Assembly (NCBI GenBank): GCA_943369355.1
Contig: CALRMX020000001.1
Location: forward strand, 310,001-374,000
Source: UBA7662 sp943369355
GTDB taxonomy: Bacteria > Bacteroidota > Bacteroidia > UBA7662
Direction: 5' to 3'
Length of the DNA: 64,000 nt
Part shown: positions 56,122 to 63,767 of the stretch, one piece after another
How positions within the stretch are numbered: the first letter of the stretch is position 1
Layout of the letters: the number at the start of each line of letters is the position of its first letter
Notes under the pieces: generated by a model
Seen by the model: the letters and a program-made list of their open reading frames with translations, nothing else
Told to the model about the DNA's origin: nothing
The model's database searches: none
Position numbers and translations under genes: made by a program

Positions 56122-58401
56122 GTGAAAACATTATTCGTAAATAGTAGATGGGTTATTGTTGGATACTCAATAATCTTAATAGTAAGCGTTTTTCTTTCTT
56201 TAAAACTTGGTTTTAATTACGAAATAGCCCGATTTTTTCCAGATAAAGATGAGGATGCCTCTTTTATGGCTGCTTTCACACAGCGTATTGAAAGAGACGA
56301 TACATTTCTTCTCATTGGCATACAACACTCAAGAAGTATTTACGATTCTACTTTTCTTAGAAAGCTCAATGACTTAACAAAAAAATCAAGGATCCTACCG
56401 CACATTCTGAGTGCATCTTCGGTAACTAATTTTCGCGAACCGGTTAAAACTCCTTTAGGATTATCCTATAAGAAAACGATTCACATCGACGAACCAGAAC
56501 GTTATTCATTTGATAGTATTTCAATTCAACAAGACGATCGTCTGTACAAATCACTTGTATCGGAGGATCATCGAGCTGCCGTAATAGTACTTCGCACCAG
56601 AGAAGCCCTATCTCAAACGGAAGCAGTCGAACTAAACGATAGTTTAATAAAATTAGTCAAATCGTATTCCTTTAAAAACGTTCACATCGCTGGTGTAGCC
56701 AATACACAAAGCATTTTCGTAGAAAAGATTAAGAAAGAAATGTTGCTCTACATCAGCCTTTCTATTCTTATTACAGCTATAATACTCTTTATTCTGCATC
56801 GCACATTTTGGGGAATTATTATTCCCCTTTCAGCGGTTTTGGCTTCACTTTTAATCTTTTTAGCCTATTTGTATTTATCCGGACAATCTCTGGATATAAT
56901 GAGTAGTATGTATCCGCTACTTATTATGATTTTTGGAATGTCGGATCTAATTCATTTACAAAGTAAGTACATTGACGAATTGGAGAACGGGTCTTCTCGG
57001 TTTGACGCCATGCTCATTACCTTTAAAGAAACCGGAAAAGCACTTTTTCTAACATCATTTACAACAGCAATTGGTTTTCTTTCATTAATAACCAGCTCAA
57101 TTCCAGCCATTAGGGAGTTTGGAATCAATGCTTCTGTGGGAGTCACTATTGCTTATATTATTGTAGTGAGCTTTGCGTCCTCCCTCCTGCTGCAATTTGA
57201 TATGGAAAAACTCCAGAGAAATGTGCATCAAAAACAGAATTGGACCCGATACAACCTCTTCTTTTATCGAATTGGAAAAAACAAATCAAGAATGGTTTGG
57301 ACTGGAACCGCAATTCTTGTTGTTTTATCAATACTGGGAATCTCTCGCATTTCAACGAATACTTATCTGTTGAGCGATATTCCTTTGAATAGTACTGTAA
57401 GACAAGATTTTATATTTTTTGAAAACAACTTTTCTGGGGTCAGAACCTTTGAAATAGCAATAATCCCCCAAAAATCCAATAGCATCTTCAACTCCGATGT
57501 TTTAGCAGAAGCTCAAAAATTAGAAGAATATTTAAAAGATTCGATTGGTTTAGGTAGCATACAGTCACCCGGAGTTGTCATCAAAAGTATTAATAAGACC
57601 TGGAACGGTGGTATGAACTCGGAATATGACATACCAGAATCCGACGACCTTATTGAAGATTTTGGCGACCTTATTCTTAAAAACAAAGCCATAAGCCAAT
57701 TTGGGATAACCGATTCATTAGGTGAACTTGGCCGAATTACTGGCCGAATAAGAGACTCAGGGTCTGATAGTTTAAGCTTACTGATGTCGAAAACGAAAAA
57801 CTGGATTGAACAAAATATTGACAAAGAAATTGTTCAGTTCCAATTCACTGGATCGGGGCTTATGGTTGATAAAAACAATGAACACCTCAGAGAAAGTCTC
57901 ATTCAGAGTCTTCTATTTGCTTTCATCGTAATTGGAATTATGTTCTCAATTTTGTTTAAAGACTGGAAGATGCTTCTTGTAAGTATCATTCCTAATATAA
58001 TCCCATTGCTGATTGCAGGGGCAGTTCTAGGCTATTCTGATATAGAACTTAAAGCAGTTACTTCAATCATCTTCACAATCTCCTTTGGAATAGCGGTAGA
58101 TGACACCATTCACTTTTTAGTGCGGTATAAAATGCAAAGACAAAAAGGTGAAAGCGTAGACAGCGCGCTCAAACAAACGTTTTTAATAACGGGTAAGGCT
58201 ATAACCTTAACCACGATTGTCTTAGTGTTTGGTTTTATAAGCTTGATATTCAGCGATTTCACAGGTACGTATTATGTTGGTATAATCGTCTGTATAACGC
58301 TAGTGAGTGGTTTGTTTGCGGATTTGTTACTAATTCCTCAGCTCGTTTATTGGATTAATCCAAATAGTCGGACCGATGATGGGAAAAATCTTTCCAGTTA
58401 A
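56122..58401 (+). CDS. RND/MMPL-family exporter
   Basis: The 759-residue protein has the RND repeat layout: helix 1 near residues 10-27, a large periplasmic loop, five helices at about 205-365, a second loop, and six helices at about 590-745. The sterol-sensing-like segment with GIAVDDTIHFLVRYK is diagnostic for MMPL/HpnN-type transporters. The substrate, probably a lipid or hydrophobic compound, is unknown. The start is GTG at 56122 preceded by AGGAG, one of the few Shine-Dalgarno-like sites seen. It overlaps the next gene, on the other strand, by 47 bases. Confidence 0.88.
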   Translation: MKTLFVNSRWVIVGYSIILIVSVFLSLKLGFNYEIARFFPDKDEDASFMAAFTQRIERDDTFLLIGIQHSRSIYDSTFLRKLNDLTKKSRILPHILSASSVTNFREPVKTPLGLSYKKTIHIDEPERYSFDSISIQQDDRLYKSLVSEDHRAAVIVLRTREALSQTEAVELNDSLIKLVKSYSFKNVHIAGVANTQSIFVEKIKKEMLLYISLSILITAIILFILHRTFWGIIIPLSAVLASLLIFLAYLYLSGQSLDIMSSMYPLLIMIFGMSDLIHLQSKYIDELENGSSRFDAMLITFKETGKALFLTSFTTAIGFLSLITSSIPAIREFGINASVGVTIAYIIVVSFASSLLLQFDMEKLQRNVHQKQNWTRYNLFFYRIGKNKSRMVWTGTAILVVLSILGISRISTNTYLLSDIPLNSTVRQDFIFFENNFSGVRTFEIAIIPQKSNSIFNSDVLAEAQKLEEYLKDSIGLGSIQSPGVVIKSINKTWNGGMNSEYDIPESDDLIEDFGDLILKNKAISQFGITDSLGELGRITGRIRDSGSDSLSLLMSKTKNWIEQNIDKEIVQFQFTGSGLMVDKNNEHLRESLIQSLLFAFIVIGIMFSILFKDWKMLLVSIIPNIIPLLIAGAVLGYSDIELKAVTSIIFTISFGIAVDDTIHFLVRYKMQRQKGESVDSALKQTFLITGKAITLTTIVLVFGFISLIFSDFTGTYYVGIIVCITLVSGLFADLLLIPQLVYWINPNSRTDDGKNLSS

Positions 58402-59377
58402 TAAAACTAGAATCGCTTAAGGCCTCTAGAAATATAACCAGGTCTGTTTGTTCTACTGAAGAAAGATTAAGAGGTTTTATGGTAGAATCTTTAAGTGGGT
58501 GATTATTACCTCCTTTATTGTAGTATTCAATGATTTCTTCAATAGTTTTAAAACTACCATCATGCATATAAGGAGCAGTGAATACTAGATTCCTTAAGGT
58601 AGGTGTTCTAAATTTTCCAAATTCTGACCATTTGTAGGCTATTTGCGCACGTCCGGAATCTATACCTTCGGTTGCAAGGCCGATATGCCTAAATTGGTCA
58701 TCACTAAAAAATGGGCCTGAATGACATGAACTACACTTTGCTTTACCAAAAAACAACTGCATACCCTTTTTGGCTCTTTGGTCAATTGCGGTAACGTCTC
58801 CATCCATATACTTGTCATACGGACTATTGAGAGATACAAGACTTCTTTGGAATGATGCAAGTGCCCTTGTTATTGAATAAGGGCTAATTTCACGCAATGC
58901 CAGAGACTTAAAACGTTCAACCCATTTCTCATTTTTCCTCAACTTGAACACTAATTCTTCCAATGGTTGATGTAATTCTTTTGGACTCTGCATTGGAGCT
59001 AATGCTACTTGTTCTAATCTAGGAATACCACCATCTCTAAAAAAATTTTCACGAACAAACAAGTTAAACAACGGTGGTGTATTCCTTACGCCAATCGTTT
59101 TGCCATGATAACCCCGGCTAACTATTAGATTATCCCCAAATGCTGAGGCCTGAACATGACAACTTGCGCAACTTAAAGTGGAGTCTAAAGAAACGATAGG
59201 ATCATAAAAAAGTGCTCTACCCAAAATTGCCAGTTTCTTATCCTTTTCGGAATAGTGACGAACTGAATCCGGGATTTTTACATAATTGGCAATTGGTGGC
59301 AAATTGAATTCGTTCGTCGATTCAAAGGAACAACCGAACAAGAGACAAACCAAGCCAATCAAGCTAAAACAGCGCAT
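58355..59377 (-). CDS. Di-heme cytochrome c peroxidase/MbnH-like lipoprotein, Trp-less copy
   Basis: A lipoprotein signal with Cys16 in LFGC precedes a CcpA/MauG fold with heme motifs CASCH (Cys70, Cys73, His74) and CSSCH (Cys215, Cys218, His219) and the APYMHDGSF segment. In canonical enzymes a Trp about 40 residues after the first heme His lies between the hemes (FFWDGR); here it is Arg114 in NFFRDGG. This copy is therefore likely to move electrons differently. It is the last gene of the MbnP operon and overlaps the RND gene by 47 bases. Confidence 0.9.
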   Translation of the reverse strand: MRCFSLIGLVCLLFGCSFESTNEFNLPPIANYVKIPDSVRHYSEKDKKLAILGRALFYDPIVSLDSTLSCASCHVQASAFGDNLIVSRGYHGKTIGVRNTPPLFNLFVRENFFRDGGIPRLEQVALAPMQSPKELHQPLEELVFKLRKNEKWVERFKSLALREISPYSITRALASFQRSLVSLNSPYDKYMDGDVTAIDQRAKKGMQLFFGKAKCSSCHSGPFFSDDQFRHIGLATEGIDSGRAQIAYKWSEFGKFRTPTLRNLVFTAPYMHDGSFKTIEEIIEYYNKGGNNHPLKDSTIKPLNLSSVEQTDLVIFLEALSDSSFINWKDFSHHRSDYLD

Positions 59378-59383
59378 GGTGTT

Positions 59384-60469
59384 TTAGTTCTCAAAAGGAT
59401 TCTGCAGCATTGGATTATTTACATAGGACGTATCCGTAAGTGTCTTTAAAAAAGCCACTAAATCGGCTTTTTGTTGCGGATTTAATCCAAGTCCCGAGCC
59501 TTGAGATTTCATGTTTGGATCTAGCGTTGGGCTAGATTTTATTCCAGAATTGTAATGTTCTACTACTTCTTCTAGGGTGCTAAAACGTCCATCATGCATG
59601 TATGGGGCAGTTAGCTCAACGTTTCGTAGACTAGGCACTTTGAATTTACCTCTGTCGGAAGCACTACCTGTAACCCTCTGAAAACCTATATCCGTAAATA
59701 CACTATCTAAACCATTATTCAAAAACTGATTATTGGTGAATAGGACTGTTCCGTGACAATGGAAACAATCCGCACCTGCAGGTCTGCCACTTCCTGGAGG
59801 TGAAAACTCTGCCCTAAATAGATCTAAACCACGTTGTTCCGATGGACTCAATTGCGCCAATCCTGTCATTGAAAGATCGAATTTTGATTTACCCGATACG
59901 TGAATCAATAAAAACTGTTCTAATGCTTTAGCAATTCGTGATGCATCAACTTTCTCATCACCAAAAGCTCTTCCAAATCGCTCACGATAAAACGGAAGCG
60001 CCTGCAACTCTTGAATGGCATTAGGTAATTGTTCGTGCATTTCAATTGGATCTTCGATAGGGATTAGCACTTGACTCTGGAGAGAGCTAGAACGACCGTC
60101 CCAGAAAAACCTATTGTTCCATTGCAGGTTAAACAAAGGCATGGAGTTACGAGTTCCTGTCTGACCAGTTATGCCTTGACTAAATTGTCTGCCATTATCA
60201 GTAAAACCATAGCTCGAATTGTGACAACTTGCGCAGGATTGCGTGTTATCTCCCGATAAAATCGGATCGTAAAAAAGTGCTCGACCCAACTCTATACCTT
60301 CAACTGTTAACGGGTTATTTGTCGGTAGGTTGTTTGCAGGGAAAAGAGGTAAAGGCGCTAAATTATAACTCGTAGGTGCAGGATAAACTTTTGATGGGCT
60401 TCCATTATCTTTTTTGCACGCAACAAAAAAGAACGAGAAAAGAAATACTATTGAATAATACCTGCCCAT
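59384..60469 (-). CDS. Di-heme cytochrome c peroxidase, MauG/MbnH-like
   Basis: A lipoprotein (Cys18 in FFVAC) with two heme c sites, CASCH (Cys79, Cys82, His83) and CFHCH (Cys235, Cys238, His239), and the inter-heme Trp123 in FFWDGR. This is the layout of the bacterial cytochrome c peroxidase, MauG and MbnH group. Its start lies 22 bases inside an MbnP-like gene, so an MbnH-like role, oxidising a Trp of MbnP, is the favoured reading over H2O2 removal. Which enzyme of the family it is cannot be proven from sequence. Confidence 0.9.
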   Translation of the reverse strand: MGRYYSIVFLFSFFFVACKKDNGSPSKVYPAPTSYNLAPLPLFPANNLPTNNPLTVEGIELGRALFYDPILSGDNTQSCASCHNSSYGFTDNGRQFSQGITGQTGTRNSMPLFNLQWNNRFFWDGRSSSLQSQVLIPIEDPIEMHEQLPNAIQELQALPFYRERFGRAFGDEKVDASRIAKALEQFLLIHVSGKSKFDLSMTGLAQLSPSEQRGLDLFRAEFSPPGSGRPAGADCFHCHGTVLFTNNQFLNNGLDSVFTDIGFQRVTGSASDRGKFKVPSLRNVELTAPYMHDGRFSTLEEVVEHYNSGIKSSPTLDPNMKSQGSGLGLNPQQKADLVAFLKTLTDTSYVNNPMLQNPFEN

Positions 60470-61212
60470 GAAAAACTCTCTTGTAAATTTTGGTGCAATA
60501 TGGTAGCTACTGTATCCCCTACAGATGAATGCGTTGAACTGGTAGTTGGCACAATACGAAGAACATTTGGATTTGAGAAAAATGACTTTAAGTCAAAGTT
60601 AAATCCTACTTTCAAAGGTGAGTTGAGGTTAATTGTTGTTCCCAAATGTTCAACTCGCACCTTGAGGTCATCTCTACCTAAGTGATAGGCAAAACCTGCT
60701 CTTGCCCCCCCTATATCATCGTAATCGCCTTCAACTTTAATAAAGATATATCCTGAATTCCAGCTCCAATGCATCACACCACCAACAAGAACGCCAAGCG
60801 GGTGATTGTTAGGCCATATTGACGGATCTGCATGGTTCGATGAAGAATCTACACCTATCAAATATCTTATACCATCGTATTGACCTTTTGGTACGTTGTC
60901 AAAAGTTATAATGGCTGGACCAGTTCTATTTGAAGTAACCAAATGATGACCTCCAACATACTGCCAATTTCCATCAGCTTTTCGAAGCTCTAGTCCAGTC
61001 ACATAATATTGAATATTAGAGAAGGACACCAAGTTAGATCCAGTATTGAACAATTGTTCACCTATTTCTAGTGTAGCATTATCAAATTTATAATTCATCT
61101 GAATATCCAATGAGGTTGTTTGAGAATCAACAACCACTGGTGTACTTGTTTCTTCGCGACAAGCGGAAAAGAAAAGCAAGCATGCACTGAAAAATACGGC
61201 GCTATATTTCAT
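60448..61212 (-). CDS. MbnP-like copper-binding lipoprotein
   Basis: A 254-residue lipoprotein (Cys18 in FFSAC) with the MbnP pattern: IQYYVTGLELRKADG, GVDSSSNHADPSIWP, VMHWSWNSGYIFIKVEG and AYHLG. In characterised methanotroph pairs, MbnH converts a Trp of MbnP to kynurenine, making a copper site. Trp83, Trp133, Trp149 and Trp151 are candidates here; I cannot say which. It heads an operon with two di-heme peroxidases. No methanobactin precursor, TonB receptor or other copper gene is nearby. Confidence 0.82.
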   Translation of the reverse strand: MKYSAVFFSACLLFFSACREETSTPVVVDSQTTSLDIQMNYKFDNATLEIGEQLFNTGSNLVSFSNIQYYVTGLELRKADGNWQYVGGHHLVTSNRTGPAIITFDNVPKGQYDGIRYLIGVDSSSNHADPSIWPNNHPLGVLVGGVMHWSWNSGYIFIKVEGDYDDIGGARAGFAYHLGRDDLKVRVEHLGTTINLNSPLKVGFNFDLKSFFSNPNVLRIVPTTSSTHSSVGDTVATILHQNLQESFSWAGIIQ

Positions 61213-61258
61213 AACCTAAATTTAATCAAAGAACGAATAAAAAGCCACTTTGTGTTTA

Positions 61259-61276
61259 TTAAAGTAATTACTTTAA
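61259..61276. promoter_or_regulatory. 18-bp perfect palindrome upstream of the MbnP operon
   Basis: TTAAAGTAATTACTTTAA reads the same on both strands. It lies 47 bases before the ATG of the MbnP-like gene in the widest gap of the window (61213-61437). A dimeric regulator site is the natural reading. The rest of the gap has no recognisable gene or RNA. Confidence 0.5.
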
Positions 61277-61437
61277 CGAACTAGGAAAGTATTCAATACC
61301 TGACCATCGAAAGGAAAAAAAGCTTAGTTAAGACAGAAAACCACGTTACTTAACATAAGCTCTTGCGAAAAGCCGTTGATGCTAATGAAGCAATACAATC
61401 TTAAATCCTAGTTGTCGATTTATTGACACATTCAGTT

Positions 61438-61881
61438 TTAAAAATTCAATTCATTGGGCTTTTCACTAGACCAAATAACTCTCACATCTTCCTTGACTAT
61501 TAAAACGAATCGAAATGGAGAAGGTAATATGGTCATACGAGCATCGATAGGTTTACCTTTCGAATCTTCCAGTATTGTTTCAACAAGAACTCCTGCATCA
61601 GGCCCTATGTCAAACGAGTCCTCTTCAATTTCGCTTTTGAAATACTCCTTGGCCAAATAAGCCGTTGGCAATAAAACCTCTACATCTGGACATATTCTTG
61701 TATGAATATTCTCCAGGACAGCTTCTAATTCTTCACCGTACCTTTCGTTAAAAGTATCTTCAAATTCATGGATCTCATCCTCTAAATCATCATATGCTTC
61801 ATCTGCGAAATCCAGATTAACCAGTTCGTTTCTTAATTCGATAAGATCTATAAGATCACTATTTAGTCGCTTGTAGTTCAT
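61438..61881 (-). CDS. Uncharacterised acidic protein
   Basis: A 147-residue protein whose N-terminal half (LIELRNELVNLDFADEAYDDLEDE) is acidic and helical and whose C-terminal half is beta-rich, with RMTILPSPFRFVLIV. There is no signal peptide or membrane segment. I do not recognise the family. Its ATG at 61881 is only 4 bases after a TAnnTTTG element, so transcription may start at the start codon. It is divergent from the phosphohexomutase gene. Codon use looks like that of its neighbours, so it is likely a real gene. Confidence 0.75.
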   Translation of the reverse strand: MNYKRLNSDLIDLIELRNELVNLDFADEAYDDLEDEIHEFEDTFNERYGEELEAVLENIHTRICPDVEVLLPTAYLAKEYFKSEIEEDSFDIGPDAGVLVETILEDSKGKPIDARMTILPSPFRFVLIVKEDVRVIWSSEKPNELNF

Positions 61882-61885
61882 GCTT

Positions 61886-61893
61886 CAAAGTTA
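61886..61893 (-). promoter_or_regulatory. Candidate -7 element abutting the start of the acidic protein gene
   Basis: On the minus strand TAACTTTG is a perfect TAnnTTTG, 4 bases from the ATG at 61881. No TTG lies at the usual distance upstream. Confidence 0.35.
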
Positions 61894-61915
61894 AAGTAAA
61901 GCCTCGTTTTTATAC

Positions 61916-61923
61916 TAAATTTG
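61916..61923 (+). promoter_or_regulatory. Candidate -7 element for the phosphohexomutase gene
   Basis: TAAATTTG is a perfect TAnnTTTG match, 24 bases before the ATG at 61948. The in-frame TTG at 61921 that could start the ORF is inside this element and is probably not used. Confidence 0.45.
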
Positions 61924-61947
61924 ACATCGATAAAAAAAGGAAAAGCA

Positions 61948-63354
61948 ATGACTACTATAAAGTTTGGAACTGATGGCTGGAGAGCCATAATAGCGAAAGA
62001 TTACACTGTACAGAATGTTGCTAAGGTAGCATTTGCCACTGCTGATTGGCTACTTTCAAATAATAATACACCAACATGCGTAGTAGGTCATGACTGCCGA
62101 TTTGGTGGGCCTTTATTTTTGGAAACAGTAATTCAGGTTTTGACATCCAAAGGCGTGAAGGTTATTATTCAAGATGATCCATTTGTATCCACACCGATGG
62201 TATCTCTTGCAACTTTCAAGAACCATGCGGATGCTGGAATAATTTTAACTGCAAGTCACAATCCACCTACATACAACGGTTTTAAAATTAAGGCAGGTTT
62301 TGGTGGGCCAGCCTTACCAAGTATGATTGATGCAGTAGAAGCATTAATTCCTTCTGGAGATGTTGAAATCCCTGAAGTAAGCCATGAACAATTACACCAA
62401 CAAGGCCTCCTCCGTAAAATGAGTTTTGAGGACTTGTATGTATCTGAAATTGAAAGCAATTTTGACTTGGTGGCTATCAAAAATTCACCTTTCAAGTTAG
62501 CCTATGATGCAATGTATGGCGCAGGTCAAAGGGTTATAAATAGAATTTTACCCGAAACCGTGCAATTACATTGCACTCATAATCCTGGCTTTGATGGCAC
62601 TCCACCCGAACCAATCATGAAAAACCTTCATGAATTATCCAATCTTTTAAAGCATTCGGATGATTTGCATCTTGGTTTGGCAACGGATGGTGACGCTGAC
62701 AGGATTGGCTTATTCGATGATGAAGGTAATTTTATTGACTCACATCACATTTTGTTATTGCTTGTTCAATATTTGGTAAGTCACAAAAAGGTATCCGGCA
62801 AGGTGGTGGTTTCGTTCTCTGTTACACCAAGAATGGCCAGAATGTGCAAGTTCTTTGGACTAGACCATGAGGTAACGAAAATTGGATTCAAATACATTTG
62901 TGAAACCATGACAAAAGAGGATGTGCTTGTGGGTGGCGAGGAGTCGGGAGGAATTGCAGTAAAAGGCTTTATTCCAGAAAGAGATGGGATCTGGATAGGT
63001 TTGGTGTTATTGGAATATATGGCAAAATCAGGGAAATCTCTGCGCCAATTGATCAAAGAGGTTTATGAAATTACTGGTTCCTTTGCTTTCGAACGTTACG
63101 ATTTACACATCACAGAGGCACAAAAGCTTGAAGTTTTAAATCGCTGCAAAAACGACCCATATACGGAGTTCGGTCAATACAAAGTCACGGGAATGGAAAC
63201 TATAGACGGGTTTAAGTTTCTTTTGGGTGACGATGACTGGGTTATGCTTCGCGCTTCAGGTACTGAACCCGTATTACGTGTTTATGCCGAATCATCAACC
63301 CAAAAAGGTGCATTTGAAATTTTAGATACGGTTAAAGCGTCTATTCTATCCTAA
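61948..63354 (+). CDS. Phosphoglucomutase/phosphomannomutase family protein
   Basis: An alpha-D-phosphohexomutase, 468 residues, beginning KFGTDGWRAIIAKDY. The phospho-serine is Ser103 in TASHNPPTYNGFK, the metal loop is DGDADRIG, the sugar loop GGEESGGIAVKG, and the C-terminal phosphate-binding site is RASGTEPVLRVY. Together with glmM at 42389-43768 it makes two members of this superfamily in the window. Phosphoglucomutase or phosphomannomutase activity cannot be told apart by eye. The ATG at 61948 is chosen on account of the promoter element upstream. Confidence 0.88.
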   Translation: MTTIKFGTDGWRAIIAKDYTVQNVAKVAFATADWLLSNNNTPTCVVGHDCRFGGPLFLETVIQVLTSKGVKVIIQDDPFVSTPMVSLATFKNHADAGIILTASHNPPTYNGFKIKAGFGGPALPSMIDAVEALIPSGDVEIPEVSHEQLHQQGLLRKMSFEDLYVSEIESNFDLVAIKNSPFKLAYDAMYGAGQRVINRILPETVQLHCTHNPGFDGTPPEPIMKNLHELSNLLKHSDDLHLGLATDGDADRIGLFDDEGNFIDSHHILLLLVQYLVSHKKVSGKVVVSFSVTPRMARMCKFFGLDHEVTKIGFKYICETMTKEDVLVGGEESGGIAVKGFIPERDGIWIGLVLLEYMAKSGKSLRQLIKEVYEITGSFAFERYDLHITEAQKLEVLNRCKNDPYTEFGQYKVTGMETIDGFKFLLGDDDWVMLRASGTEPVLRVYAESSTQKGAFEILDTVKASILS

Positions 63355-63366
63355 TCATTAACTTCG

Positions 63367-63688
63367 TGTTCGCGATTGGCTCCATCGCTGTTTTAAACAG
63401 AGGAAAGTCCGGGCAACGGAGTGCACCGAACTCGTGAAAATGAGACTGGGGTAACCTAGTAGATAGTGCCGCAGAAAAGAACCGCCATTTTTGATGGTAA
63501 GGGTGAAAACGTGAGGTAAGAGCTCACGAATCCAACAGGTGACTGTTGAATTGGGTAAACCTTTCGGGTTGAAAGACCATGTATACCAACAGATAAGGGT
63601 TGCACGCTCGTTGTTGGGGGGTAGGTCGCTTAGATAAATGATGGGGGACTATAACAGTTACAGAACCCGGCTTACAAGATCGCGTTAA
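63367..63688 (+). ncRNA. rnpB: RNase P RNA, class A
   Basis: The universal 5' core GAGGAAAGTCCGGGC is at 63400-63414 and the matching 3' core ACAGAACCCGGCTTAC at 63660-63675, about 250 bases apart as expected. The ends form P1: CGCGAT at 63371-63376 pairs with ATCGCG at 63679-63684. The central GAGGTAAGAGCTCAC lies near 63510. Size is about 320 nt. The exact ends are not certain. A terminator follows at once. It processes tRNA 5' ends. Confidence 0.92.
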
Positions 63689-63690
63689 AA

Positions 63691-63718
63691 AAAAGGGGGG
63701 GCTAGCTCCCCTCCTTTT
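63691..63718 (+). terminator. Intrinsic terminator of rnpB
   Basis: The arms AAAAGGGGGGG and CCCCTCCTTTT form an 11-bp stem with one G-T wobble around the loop CTAGCT. The T run is short because it is within the stem's own 3' arm. Confidence 0.7.
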
Positions 63719-63767
63719 AATCATTTCATTATTTTGACATTGTAAATTAGCGAATCATTCAAACGTC

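Noticed and set aside
63524..63724. 66-codon open frame on the minus strand in rnpB
   Set aside because: It lies within the RNase P RNA and its terminator; no sign of translation.
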